In this document: one piece after another, positions 22,675 to 31,842 of the stretch | Numbering within the stretch: position 1 is the first letter of the stretch | How the letters are laid out: the number at the start of each line of letters is the position of its first letter | Assembly: GCF_014212175.1 (NCBI RefSeq) | Contig: NZ_JACJVR010000031.1 | Location: forward strand, 1-64,000 | From: Cohnella xylanilytica | GTDB taxonomy: Bacteria > Bacillota > Bacilli > Paenibacillales > Paenibacillaceae | Direction of reading: 5' to 3' | Length of the DNA: 64,000 nucleotides | The notes under the pieces: generated by a model | What the model saw: the letters and a program-made list of their open reading frames with translations, nothing else | What the model was told of the DNA's origin: nothing | The model's database searches: none | Made by a program: the position numbers and the translations under genes

Positions 22675-24777
22675 GTGGGACAAATGATTGAGGTGGCGGA
22701 GAACGGTCTTTATCTGGTTCTTCACGTAACGGATTCGCGGGATGTCCGGCTGCTCCACTTCGGGCCGCGGCCTTACGAGCCCGGTCTCGTGCCGGAGAAG
22801 CGGGAGGAAGGGTTCCGGCTGCTGGAGCTGCAGCTGACGGGGGACGACCGCGCGGAGTATCACGGACGCACGCACCGGGCGACGTTCCCGGGGCTTCGGA
22901 TGCAGTACAAGGCGTTCGAGGATACGCGCAACGGGATCGGGCGCAAGCTCGAGATCGCTCTGGCCGATCCGGAGACGAAGCTGGAGTCGACGACGCATAT
23001 CCAATTCTACGACGGAATCTCGGTCGCGCGCTTCTGGACGGTTCTGCGCAACGCAGGGGCCGAGCCGGTCGGCGTCGAGTACGTCTCCACGTTCGCCCTG
23101 ACGGGGCTGGACAAGGAGGGCGCTCAGGACCGCGACGAGAAAATGAGGGTATCCATCCCTCACTCGGGCTGGCAGAGCGAGATTCAATGGCGGACGTACA
23201 CGCTGCCGGAGCTGGGCTTGTCGCACGTCACGGACCGCAGCTCCAAGCGGATCTCCTGCAGCAACACCGGCTCCTGGTCGGCGGCGGAGCACATTCCGAT
23301 GGCCGTGCTGGAGAACAAGGAAGCGGGAACGACGCTCGTCTGGCAGATCGAGCATAACGGCTCCTGGCACTGGGAGATCATCGATCAGTTCGACTATCTG
23401 ACGCTGCTCGTCAGCGGGCCGACGGAGCACGACAACCACTGGTGGAAGCAGCTTCGGCCGGGCGAGGAGTTCGCGTCCGTTCCCGCCGCGGTGGGAGCGG
23501 TCCAAGGCGGGTTCGAGGAAGCGATCGGGCAGCTCACGACGTACCGCCGCGCCATTCGCCGGCCGAACGACGACAACCGGCTGCTTCGGGTGATTTTCAA
23601 CGATTACATGAATTGCCTGTGGGGCAAGCCGACGACGGAGAAGCTGCTGCCTCTCATCGACGCGGCGGCCGAAGTCGGCAGCGAATACTTCTGCATCGAC
23701 GCCGGCTGGTACGCTCCCGGGGATTGGTGGGACGGCGTCGGCGAGTGGCTGCCTTCGAAGGAGCGGTTCCCGGAAGGCATCAAGTACGTGCTCGACTACA
23801 TCCGGAGCAAGGGCATGATTCCGGGCCTCTGGCTGGAGCTCGAGGTCATGGGCATCCGCAGCCCGAAGCTGGCGGAGACGAACGATTCCTGGTTCTTCAA
23901 GCGGCATGGCAAGCGGGTGAAGGATCGCAGCCGCTACCAGCTCGACTACCGGAACCCGGAGGTCATCGCGCACGCGAACGAAGTCATTCGGCGGCTGGTC
24001 GAGGATTACGGCGTCGGGTACATCAAGATGGACTACAATATCAACGCGGGCGTCGGCACCGAGACGGACGCCGACAGCTTCGGGGACGGGCTGCTGCAGC
24101 ATAACCGCGCGTACCTCGCCTGGCTCGACTCGATCTTCGCCAAGTATCCGGACCTCGTCATCGAGAACTGCTCGAGCGGCGGCATGCGGATGGACTACGC
24201 GATGCTCAGCCGCCACAGCATCCAGTCCACCAGCGACCAGGAGGACTACGTGAAGTACGCGGCGATCGCGGCGAGCTCGCCGTCGGCGCTGACGCCGGAG
24301 CAGTCGGCGATCTGGTCGTATCCGCTGCGCGAAGGGGACGACGAGGAGGTCGTCTTCAACATGGTGAACGCGATGCTGCTACGCGTCCACCAGAGCGGCC
24401 ACGTGGCCGAGCTGAGCCCGCGCCGGCGGGAGCTGGTCAAGGAGGCGCTCGGTTATTACAAGACGATTCGCGGCGACATCCGGGAATCGCTGCCGTTCTG
24501 GCCGCTCGGCCTGCCGAAGGCGCAGGACGAGTGGATCAGCTTCGGCCTGCGGCGCGGCGATCGCGCGTACGTGGCCGTATGGCGCATCGGCGGCGACGCG
24601 GCGGAGGCCGTGCTGCCGATCGCGGGGCTGGCCGGCGCGGATGCGGACGCGCGCATCGCATATCCGAGCGCGAGCGGCGGCAGCCGCGTCGCGTGGGACG
24701 CCGCGGCCGGCGCGCTTCGCGTCGCGCTGCCGCAGGCGAAGACCGCGCGCCTGATCGAGCTGACGATCAAGCGCTGA
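22675..24777 (+). CDS. Alpha-galactosidase, glycoside hydrolase family 36
   Basis: A 700-residue cytosolic enzyme that releases terminal alpha-galactose from melibiose, raffinose and related sugars with retention of configuration. An N-terminal beta-sandwich (about 1-320) is followed by the TIM barrel and a C-terminal beta domain. Catalytic residues by family analogy are nucleophile Asp453 in IKMDYN and acid/base Asp507 in ENCSSGGMRMDYAML; CIDAGWY is a further barrel signature. No signal peptide is present, so the substrate must be imported, which fits the upstream ABC components. GTG 22675 is chosen because GAGGAGG is 10 bases before it; ATG 22684 is too far from it. Confidence 0.92.
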   Translation: MGQMIEVAENGLYLVLHVTDSRDVRLLHFGPRPYEPGLVPEKREEGFRLLELQLTGDDRAEYHGRTHRATFPGLRMQYKAFEDTRNGIGRKLEIALADPETKLESTTHIQFYDGISVARFWTVLRNAGAEPVGVEYVSTFALTGLDKEGAQDRDEKMRVSIPHSGWQSEIQWRTYTLPELGLSHVTDRSSKRISCSNTGSWSAAEHIPMAVLENKEAGTTLVWQIEHNGSWHWEIIDQFDYLTLLVSGPTEHDNHWWKQLRPGEEFASVPAAVGAVQGGFEEAIGQLTTYRRAIRRPNDDNRLLRVIFNDYMNCLWGKPTTEKLLPLIDAAAEVGSEYFCIDAGWYAPGDWWDGVGEWLPSKERFPEGIKYVLDYIRSKGMIPGLWLELEVMGIRSPKLAETNDSWFFKRHGKRVKDRSRYQLDYRNPEVIAHANEVIRRLVEDYGVGYIKMDYNINAGVGTETDADSFGDGLLQHNRAYLAWLDSIFAKYPDLVIENCSSGGMRMDYAMLSRHSIQSTSDQEDYVKYAAIAASSPSALTPEQSAIWSYPLREGDDEEVVFNMVNAMLLRVHQSGHVAELSPRRRELVKEALGYYKTIRGDIRESLPFWPLGLPKAQDEWISFGLRRGDRAYVAVWRIGGDAAEAVLPIAGLAGADADARIAYPSASGGSRVAWDAAAGALRVALPQAKTARLIELTIKR

Positions 24778-24786
24778 TCGCGCAAA

Positions 24787-24826
24787 AGCCTCATCCCCAG
24801 TATCGTTTGGGGATGAGGCTCTTTTT
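24787..24826 (+). terminator. Terminator of the alpha-galactosidase gene
   Basis: AGCCTCATCCCC pairs perfectly with GGGGATGAGGCT around a 10-base loop and is followed by CTTTTT. Bases 24827-25014 contain no gene, only an imperfect CCAAGG-type hairpin at 24873-24899. Confidence 0.93.
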
Positions 24827-25014
24827 GTGCGCGCGTTCGCACGTCGTTCCCCCTGGAATTCGCGCCCGGTCCGCCCAAGGGCCCACAAGCCCCTTGGCGA
24901 GCTCCCAAACGCCGCGCCCTGCACCGCAATTAACGAAAGCTAGTATTCGTCCGCCTGGATATTCGCTAGACTATATGTCTATATGCCTATGGGCGCGAGA
25001 AGGAATAAGATGCG

Positions 25015-27774
25015 ATGAGTTTGCTGGGGATCGAGATGTTCCGAGGATTGTCGAATATGGAGCTGGCGCAGGTGCTGGGCAAGCTGGAGAAGCGCGTCCG
25101 GCCCTCAGGGGCGGAGCTGTTCAGGCAGGGCGACCCGGGCGGCAGCCTGTTTATCATCGAGCGAGGCAAGGTGCAGCTGTATTCCGAGATGGCGGACGGG
25201 AGCCGGCAGCCGCTCGCGCTGCTGGGAGAAGGGGATACGCTCGGCGAGATGGCGCTGCTGACCGGCGAGCCCCGGTCGGCCACGGCCGTAACGGCGGCGG
25301 AATCGATCCTCTACGAGATGGACAACGAGGCGTTCGGCCAGCTCATCGCCGACAAAACGTCCATCTCCGCCTACTTCATCCGCCTCCTCTCCCAGCGGCT
25401 CGTGCAGACGAACGACCGGCTGCAATCTTCCAAGGAAGCGCAAACGAAGCGGGTGCTGGAAGAGGCGGACAAGCTTCCTCCGGAGCTGGAGCGGATGATA
25501 ACGGCGTGCGCGATGCTGCCGTATGCCGATCAAGGGCTGGCTAAGGCGCTGCTTGGCGTCGATCGACCGCTGGCCGAGCTCGTAGCCGCCCATTCGAGCC
25601 TGCTCGAATTCATTCGGCCGGACGAGGAGGAGAATGGAGCGGCGCGCGCCCAAGGGAGGTTCCGCCTGCACCCGAGGGTCAAGCCGATTGTGTCGGAGCG
25701 ATACTTGGGGAGGCACACCGAGCAGGAGACGGCGGGCTGGCTGCGTCAGGCGGCCGAGTATTGGTTAGCCCGCGGGGACTGGGCCTCGGCCGCGGCGATC
25801 TACGCCGAACGGGGAGATTGGGAAGCGGCGCTGAACATCGCGGAACGGCAGGGAACGGAAGCGACGGCGACGGGCGAGACGGCGGCAACGGCGGAGACAG
25901 AATCGGAGACAGTACCGGACACAATGCCGGAGACGCTTCCGGAGGAGGCGAAGCCGGAATCGGCAAATGTATCGAAGACCGCCGAGACCGCAACGGCTTC
26001 CGGCTACGAGCTGCTCGACCGCTGTCCCGCCGAGCTGCTGCTGCCGCGATTCTCCGTTCTGGCGCGCTACGCGAAGTTCTGCGCCGAACGGGGAAGAGAG
26101 GCCGGCCTCGCCGCCATCGAAGCGGCGCTCGACCGGCGGGCGAGCTTCGCCTACGCGCCGGAGCAGACGGCCTTGCTCTATGAGACCGCCGCCGAACTAT
26201 ACGAAGCGATCGGCCAGCGCCAGAAGGCGATCGATTGCCTGCGCAAGGCCGAGGCCATCGCCCGCTCCCCGCAGGAAGCGGCGGAGTCCGAAGAGCGGGC
26301 GTACCGGCTCGCCAAGCAGAAGCTCGAGCAGGAGAAGTCCAAGGAGCTGGCCTCCCGGGCGGCCTCGCTGCTCAAGGGGAAGCGGTGGAGCGGACTCGCC
26401 GCCGCCGTCGTCGTGCTCGCGAGCCTGCTGTTCTTCCACTTCGCCGAGCCGTTCGGAGGCTTGTCCCGCCACGGGATGGACTTCATCGGCATCGGCATCG
26501 CCGCCGTCGCCCTATGGATGGTCAACGTCATCCCGGACTATCTCGTCGCCTTGCTCATGGCGATGGCCTGGGTGCTCGGCGGCCTCGTCGCGCCTGAAGT
26601 CGCCTTATCCGGCTTCGCTTCGACGACCTGGCTCTACATGCTGTTCATTCTCGCCATCGGAGCCGCCATTACGAAGTCCGGCATTCTATACCGGCTCTCG
26701 CTGCATGCGCTGAAGCGGTTCCCGGCCCACTACCGGGGCCAGCTGCGGGGAATCGTCGCCGGCGGCATCGCGCTTAATCCGCTTATCCCGTCGTCGTCGG
26801 CCAAAGTATCGCTCGGAGTGCCGATCGCCCGAACGCTGTCGGAGTCGATGGGGTTCCGCGACCGAAGCCACGGTTCCGCCGGTCTCGGCCTTGCGGCGAT
26901 GGTGTTCTACGGCTTCGCCGCGCCGTTCGTGCTGACCGGCTCGTACACGAACGTCATGGCGTTCGGCCTCGTCTCCGGGGCGAAGCCGCCGAACTGGTTC
27001 GAGTGGTTTTATTACGCGCTTCCGGCCTTTGTTATTTTCGCCGTCATCATGCTGGTCCTTATGAGGTTCATGTTCACGAAGACATCGGCGGGCCGTCCGA
27101 TCTCGCGGCAGGTGCTGGACGACCAGCTCCGCATTCTCGGCAAATGGACGAAGGACGAACGCTGGACGGTCGGCACCGTCATCGTATGTATTGCGCTTCT
27201 GATCCTGCAGCCGCTGCACGGCATCGACAACGCTTGGGTCATGCTGCTCGGCTTCGCCGCGCTTCTCTTGACCGGAGCCCTGGACACCCAGACGCTCAAA
27301 AACGGGGTGGATTGGACGTTCCTGCTGTTCATCGGAATCGCGTTCAGCTTCGCCGAGGCGGCCAAGGAGCTCGGCATCGTCCAAGCGATGTCCGAGTTCC
27401 TCGGCAAGCACATGGCGGGGTTCATCGGCTCGCCCGCCTTGTTCCTCGCGGTCGTTATGCTGCTGTCGTTCGCGGTGACGCTGGTCGTCCGGGACGATCC
27501 GGCCGTCATTCTGCTCGTGATCGCCATGCTGCCCTTGTCGGAGCAGGCCGGGATCGACCCGTGGGTGCTCGTGTTCGCCATCCTGCTGGCGACGGACCCC
27601 TTCTTTTTCGCCTACCAATCGCCGACCTATCTCACCGCCTACTACAGCGCGGAGGGCAAGGCGTTCAGCCACCGGCAAGGGCAGCGCGTCGCGTTCGCCT
27701 ACGCCTTGGCCGTCATCGTCGCGGTCGTCGCCAGCGTCCCCTACTGGCAATGGCTCGGGCTGATCCATAAGTAG
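25015..27774 (+). CDS. Cyclic-nucleotide-binding domain fused to an SLC13/DASS transporter
   Basis: A 919-residue fusion. Residues 1-125 are a cyclic-nucleotide-binding beta roll with the phosphate-binding cassette GEMALLTGEPRSATA (77-91), the Glu and Arg that contact cyclic nucleotide being kept. A helical region (130-275), a threonine/glutamate-rich linker (about 280-330) and TPR-like helices (about 335-445) follow. From about 459 to the end there are many hydrophobic helices with divalent-anion symporter features: two hairpin-loop signatures, PSSSAKVSLG and TGSYTNVMAFG, both looser than the usual SNT motif. The natural reading is a sodium- or proton-coupled organic-anion transporter gated by a cyclic nucleotide. 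The ligand and substrate are unknown. It is monocistronic. Confidence 0.85.
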   Translation: MSLLGIEMFRGLSNMELAQVLGKLEKRVRPSGAELFRQGDPGGSLFIIERGKVQLYSEMADGSRQPLALLGEGDTLGEMALLTGEPRSATAVTAAESILYEMDNEAFGQLIADKTSISAYFIRLLSQRLVQTNDRLQSSKEAQTKRVLEEADKLPPELERMITACAMLPYADQGLAKALLGVDRPLAELVAAHSSLLEFIRPDEEENGAARAQGRFRLHPRVKPIVSERYLGRHTEQETAGWLRQAAEYWLARGDWASAAAIYAERGDWEAALNIAERQGTEATATGETAATAETESETVPDTMPETLPEEAKPESANVSKTAETATASGYELLDRCPAELLLPRFSVLARYAKFCAERGREAGLAAIEAALDRRASFAYAPEQTALLYETAAELYEAIGQRQKAIDCLRKAEAIARSPQEAAESEERAYRLAKQKLEQEKSKELASRAASLLKGKRWSGLAAAVVVLASLLFFHFAEPFGGLSRHGMDFIGIGIAAVALWMVNVIPDYLVALLMAMAWVLGGLVAPEVALSGFASTTWLYMLFILAIGAAITKSGILYRLSLHALKRFPAHYRGQLRGIVAGGIALNPLIPSSSAKVSLGVPIARTLSESMGFRDRSHGSAGLGLAAMVFYGFAAPFVLTGSYTNVMAFGLVSGAKPPNWFEWFYYALPAFVIFAVIMLVLMRFMFTKTSAGRPISRQVLDDQLRILGKWTKDERWTVGTVIVCIALLILQPLHGIDNAWVMLLGFAALLLTGALDTQTLKNGVDWTFLLFIGIAFSFAEAAKELGIVQAMSEFLGKHMAGFIGSPALFLAVVMLLSFAVTLVVRDDPAVILLVIAMLPLSEQAGIDPWVLVFAILLATDPFFFAYQSPTYLTAYYSAEGKAFSHRQGQRVAFAYALAVIVAVVASVPYWQWLGLIHK

Positions 27775-27784
27775 AAGGAAATGG

Positions 27785-27790
27785 TATAAT
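27785..27790 (+). promoter_or_regulatory. Extended -10 element before the Uma2 gene
   Basis: TGGTATAAT: a perfect TATAAT (27785-27790) with a TG one base before it, 28 bases ahead of the start codon. No matching -35 is seen. Confidence 0.6.
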
Positions 27791-27817
27791 GTTGAAAAAG
27801 CAAGAGGAGCGACGGCC

Positions 27818-28396
27818 ATGAGTTCGATATCTCGACACAAGAGGAGCGACCAGCCGGAGAAGATCAAGGAACGGCAAGAGGTGTACGATATGCCGGAAAG
27901 GTTCGAAATCATCGGCGGGATTCGCTACGATTTCTTGTCTTCCCCCAAGTACGCGCACCAGAAAATATTGACCAACCTTTACTTGTCTTTTCACGACGGA
28001 TGCGCCAAGGAAGGCGAGACGCTGCTCGCCCCTCTTGACGTCCATTTCGACGAAGAGAACATCGTGCAGCCGGACGTGATCTATATCTCCGCCGAGAATC
28101 TCGGCATCATCCGCGACGGATACGTGTTCGGCGTTCCCGATCTGCTCGTGGAGATTCTGTCGGAGAGCACGGGCAAACGGGACAAAACGATCAAGAAAAA
28201 CCTGTACGAGAGATTCGGCGTCCCCGAGTATTGGCTGGCGGACCCGATCTATCGCACCGTCGACCAATTCGTGCTGGAAGAGGGCGGTTACCGGCTCGCG
28301 GCGACGCTGACCGAGGAGGACCGGCTCGTCTCGCGGACGATCCCGTGCCTGTCCGTCGACTTGGGCGGAATCTTCCCCGAAGACTCCCGCCAGTAG
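27818..28396 (+). CDS. Uma2 family (DUF820) putative restriction-endonuclease-fold protein
   Basis: A 192-residue protein of the Uma2/DUF820 family, which adopts the PD-(D/E)XK nuclease fold. The characteristic EIIGGIRYDFLSSPKYAHQ, NIVQPDVIYIS and GVPDLLVEILSEST blocks are present. The paired acidic residues of QPD and LVEILSEST are the expected metal ligands, and FGVPEYWLADP is the usual C-terminal signature. The family is abundant in cyanobacteria and some Bacillota; no physiological role is established. AGAGGAG lies 8 bases before ATG. No methylase or toxin partner lies beside it, so a restriction role is not supported. Confidence 0.87.
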   Translation: MSSISRHKRSDQPEKIKERQEVYDMPERFEIIGGIRYDFLSSPKYAHQKILTNLYLSFHDGCAKEGETLLAPLDVHFDEENIVQPDVIYISAENLGIIRDGYVFGVPDLLVEILSESTGKRDKTIKKNLYERFGVPEYWLADPIYRTVDQFVLEEGGYRLAATLTEEDRLVSRTIPCLSVDLGGIFPEDSRQ

Positions 28397-28419
28397 GCGC
28401 GCGCGGCGGCGGCGAATCC

Positions 28420-29232
28420 CTATTTTCTCCCGCGGGAGTAGATCTTGCGTTGGTGGAAGGAGAGAGAGCGATACTTCGCGGCCAGCCGCCGCAGCTCGGA
28501 GTCGGACAAGGAGCGGTAGGGACGGTGAACGTGCTTGTTCCGCGCCGCCTTCATCCGGACGCTCGACGGGTTGTTCGAATACACGTAGTTGCCGTACGTC
28601 TCGAATTCCGAGAAGCCGAACGGCTTCGATCTGTCGATGCTCTTCATAATCGCCTTATACCACTTGATGCCGTGCTTCCTCTCGATCTCCGCCTTGAGCT
28701 TGGCCAGCTTCGCCTTGTCGAACAGCATGTAATGGGCGACGAAGGAGGAGCGCGCGGTCGCCTTGCGTCCGAGCAGCCTCCGGTACGTGCGGAAGTATTC
28801 GGGCTGGCTCCAGCCGCGGCAGTAGAACGTCGTCTTGGAGCCGCTCAGGAAGCGATGCGGGCGAACGAGCACGGTGTCCGCGTCCATCGTCAGGAAGCGC
28901 CTGCGCTTGGCGACCCGGTCGCCGCTGAATTTGAGGAATTGCTGATAGAGCCAGCCGGAACGCTCCCACCTCTTGGAGCCGTATCGGATCTGGCTTTTTC
29001 GGAGCTTCAACACCTTCTTCTCGTTGACGAACCTGCAGTTCTTGCGGAGGCACAGCCGGCGGATCTTGGCGCTCTCCGGGGAGATGACGTAGATGCGTCC
29101 GATCGGGTCGCGCACCTGCTTCCGGATGCCGTCGATAGCATGGGGGAGGGTGGCCAAGTCCTTCTCGATGGCGGGAATGAGCACGTCGATGGCGGCCGAG
29201 GAACGGGGTTCCCGGCTAGGTTCCGATGGCAT
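28420..29232 (-). CDS. DUF6492-like glycosyltransferase-fold protein
   Basis: A 270-residue soluble protein. The opening IDVLIPAIEKDLATLPHAI, the RIYVISPES strand and an internal MDADTV resembling the DxD metal motif of GT-A glycosyltransferases match the DUF6492 group. The downstream FSEFETYGNYV block is also typical. It probably transfers a sugar to an envelope polymer, but no partner biosynthesis genes surround it. The C-terminus is strongly basic (repeated R/K), which could hold it at the membrane or a nucleic acid. AAAGGA lies about 11 bases before ATG. It converges with the Uma2 gene. Confidence 0.65.
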   Translation of the reverse strand: MPSEPSREPRSSAAIDVLIPAIEKDLATLPHAIDGIRKQVRDPIGRIYVISPESAKIRRLCLRKNCRFVNEKKVLKLRKSQIRYGSKRWERSGWLYQQFLKFSGDRVAKRRRFLTMDADTVLVRPHRFLSGSKTTFYCRGWSQPEYFRTYRRLLGRKATARSSFVAHYMLFDKAKLAKLKAEIERKHGIKWYKAIMKSIDRSKPFGFSEFETYGNYVYSNNPSSVRMKAARNKHVHRPYRSLSDSELRRLAAKYRSLSFHQRKIYSRGRK

Positions 29233-29365
29233 GTCTGCTTCGTTCCTTTCCTCTGGGCGGTAGCGAGAGCTCGCTCCGTCATCCTATGAGGCTTGGGAAT
29301 GAATGGTGTGGGGGCCGGGCACTCTATACGGCGACTACCTGTTCGGAACGGAAGGGGCGCGCGGC

Positions 29366-30706
29366 ATGGACAAGCAGGAGGAGAAGGCGGCGGAGAGATT
29401 CACGGCGAGCGGCTTCATCCTATCCGCCATCGGCAGCTCGGTGGGGCTCGGCAACATGTGGAAGTTCCCCTATATCACGGGCAAATACGGCGGGGCCGCC
29501 TTCTTCCTGCTGTTCATCTGCTGCCTGGTCGTCGTGGGGCTGCCCGTTCTGCTCGCCGAGATGGCGATCGGCCGGGGAGGGCGGGGCAGCGCTTCGAAGG
29601 CGTTCTATCAGCTGAGCGGCAGCCGGTTCTGGAGCGCGTTCGGGCTGTTCTCCGTGCTGACGGCCTTCCTTATTATGGCGTATTACGCCGTCGTGGCGGG
29701 ATGGACTCTGCATTATATGGCGGAGTCGTTTACCGGCTTGCTGTTCCGAGGGAATCCCGACTTCAAGCAGAAGTTCGTCTCGTTCGCTTCCGGGTACTGG
29801 CCGCTGCTCTGGCAGGCGGTGATCATGCTGGCGTGCGGCGCGGTGATCGCGAAGGGGGTGGCCGGCGGAATCGAGCGGTTCAACAAGGTGCTCATTCCCG
29901 GCTTCCTGATCATCCTCGTCGTGCTGATGATCCGCTCGCTTACGCTGCGAGGGGCGGGGGAGGGAGTAAGCTTCTTCCTTCGGCCGGACTTCTCCAGGCT
30001 GAACGCGGAATCGGCGCTCGTCGCTCTCGGGCACGCCTTCTTCTCGCTGTCGCTCGGGATGGGCTGCATGCTGACGTACGGCTCCTATGTGCGAAAAGAA
30101 CAGTCCCTCGGACGGGCCTCGATGGCCATCGGCGCGGGGGACCTTCTGTACGCTTTTATCGCGGGGCTCGTCATCTTTCCGACGGTGTTCTCCTTCGGGC
30201 TCGAGCCGGGGGAAGGCGTGGGGCTGGCGTTCATGGCGCTTCCGGCGGCGTTCTCCCAGATGCCGCTCGGCTTCTTGTTCGGAGGGCTGTTCTTCGCGCT
30301 GCTCGCCATCGCGGCATTCACGTCGGCCATCTCCATCCTCGAAGTGCCGGTGGCGTACGCGATGGGACAGTGGGGATGGAGCCGCAGGCGGGCTTCCTGG
30401 ATCGTGTCCGCGGTCTGCTTCCTCGTCGGCGTTCCGGCGGCGCTGTCGGTGGGAGGACCTCTTGCGTCCTGGTCGATCGGGGGCAAGACGTACTTCGACC
30501 TGTTCGACTTCGTCACCTCTTACATCATGATGCCGCTCGGAGGGCTGTTCGTGACCTTGTTCGCCGGGTACGTGTGGAGAGGCGCGGGAAGGGAAGCGGG
30601 GCTGACCGGCGGCTGGCTCTTCGTGTGGATCTGGCTGTTGCGGCTCGTCGTGCCGATTCTGATCGTGCTCGTGTTCCTCTATACGACGGGGTTGATTCGG
30701 GTCTAG
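29366..30706 (+). CDS. Sodium-dependent amino acid/neurotransmitter-type symporter (NSS/SNF family)
   Basis: A 446-residue inner-membrane transporter of the LeuT fold with about 11-12 helices. The family signature GSSVGLGNMWKFPYITGKYGG lies in the first helix (about residues 22-42) and holds the sodium and substrate backbone contacts. Substrates of the family are amino acids and related amines; the exact one cannot be read. The start is ATG 29366 with GGAAGGGG 8 bases before it; the frame extends 21 codons upstream without a ribosome site, and that extension is not helical. It is followed by a nucleoside hydrolase gene 85 bases away with its own ribosome site. Confidence 0.9.
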   Translation: MDKQEEKAAERFTASGFILSAIGSSVGLGNMWKFPYITGKYGGAAFFLLFICCLVVVGLPVLLAEMAIGRGGRGSASKAFYQLSGSRFWSAFGLFSVLTAFLIMAYYAVVAGWTLHYMAESFTGLLFRGNPDFKQKFVSFASGYWPLLWQAVIMLACGAVIAKGVAGGIERFNKVLIPGFLIILVVLMIRSLTLRGAGEGVSFFLRPDFSRLNAESALVALGHAFFSLSLGMGCMLTYGSYVRKEQSLGRASMAIGAGDLLYAFIAGLVIFPTVFSFGLEPGEGVGLAFMALPAAFSQMPLGFLFGGLFFALLAIAAFTSAISILEVPVAYAMGQWGWSRRRASWIVSAVCFLVGVPAALSVGGPLASWSIGGKTYFDLFDFVTSYIMMPLGGLFVTLFAGYVWRGAGREAGLTGGWLFVWIWLLRLVVPILIVLVFLYTTGLIRV

Positions 30707-30791
30707 GGAAAAAATAGTCGTCTGCCCTCGGATTATGTTATGTTAGGGAGGAGAGCATCACCTAACGAAGCGAAGTCAGGGAGGTAATCGA

Positions 30792-31709
30792 TTGACTGCC
30801 AGACCGATCATCCTGGATGTCGACACCGGAGTCGACGACGCGTTGGCCATCGCCTACGCCGTTCGTTCCCCGGAGCTGGACGTTCTGGGCATCACCACGA
30901 CCTTCGGCAACATCACCGTCGAAGAAGCGACCCGCAATACGTTAATCGTACTGGAGAAGCTGGGAAGCGAAGCGCCCGTCGTAGCCGGGGCCGCTCAGCC
31001 GCTCACCCGGACGAAGTCGGAATATCCGCGGCATATCCACGGCGAGCAGGGGCTCGGCGGCGCCAAGTGGGACGAGCCCAAGCGCCGGGCGCTGCCGGGG
31101 GACGCGGCGGACTTCATCATCGAGCAGGTGCGCGCCCGCGAAGGGCGGCTCACTCTCGTGTTCGTCGGCCCGCTGACGAACCTGGCGCTGGCGCTGCGCA
31201 AGGACCCGGGCATCGCCGGGCTCGTCGAGCAGGTCGTCATCATGGGCGGCGCCGTTCGGGCGCCCGGCAACGTGTCGCCTTACGCGGAAGCGAATATTTA
31301 CAGCGACCCGGAGGCGGCGGATCTCGTGTTCCGCTCCGGGCTGCCGATCACGCTCGTCGGGCTCGACGTGACGATGAAGACGCTGCTGCCGTATTCCCGC
31401 GTCGAGGCTTGGCGCGAGAAGAGCGGAGAAGTCGGACGATTCTTCGCGGATATGGCGGAGTTCTACATCGATTTCTACGAGCAAGGGTATCCCGGCATCG
31501 GTGGGTGCGCCCTGCACGATCCGCTGGCCGTGGGCGTCGTCATCGATCCGAGCTTCGTGAACGTGGAGCGCGTGCGGCTCGTCGTCGACACCGAAGGCGA
31601 GACGCTCGCCCGGACGGCGGAGCGGCCGGACGGCGAGCCGAACGCCGGCGTCTGCTTCGGCGTGGACGCGGAGCGGTTCCTGGAACATTTCCTGAGCCGC
31701 GTCATATAA
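30792..31709 (+). CDS. Inosine-uridine-preferring nucleoside hydrolase
   Basis: A 305-residue cytosolic hydrolase that splits ribonucleosides into ribose and base. The N-terminal calcium-binding DVDTGVDDA (Asp9-Asp16) is intact, as are VVIMGGAV and the C-terminal CALHDPLAV with catalytic His242 and metal ligand Asp243. Length is normal for the family. The start is TTG 30792, with GGGAGGT about 6 bases upstream; no ATG competes. It stands between a transporter gene and a decayed aminotransferase remnant. Purine or pyrimidine preference cannot be decided by eye. Confidence 0.92.
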   Translation: MTARPIILDVDTGVDDALAIAYAVRSPELDVLGITTTFGNITVEEATRNTLIVLEKLGSEAPVVAGAAQPLTRTKSEYPRHIHGEQGLGGAKWDEPKRRALPGDAADFIIEQVRAREGRLTLVFVGPLTNLALALRKDPGIAGLVEQVVIMGGAVRAPGNVSPYAEANIYSDPEAADLVFRSGLPITLVGLDVTMKTLLPYSRVEAWREKSGEVGRFFADMAEFYIDFYEQGYPGIGGCALHDPLAVGVVIDPSFVNVERVRLVVDTEGETLARTAERPDGEPNAGVCFGVDAERFLEHFLSRVI

Positions 31710-31842
31710 GGGAAGAGAGAGGAGCCGTTTCGCGCGGGGGGCGCGGGGCGGCTTCTGCGCATTGGGCGGCTCCGCCAGACGGGAAAAGCGGCTTCAGAGC
31801 GCCCAGCAGCTCCCTCCGGCTCGATTAGGTATCTCCGCCGTG

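Noticed and set aside
27818-28396. Restriction or toxin system around the Uma2 gene
   Set aside because: No methyltransferase, antitoxin or other defence partner flanks it, and the family is common without such context.
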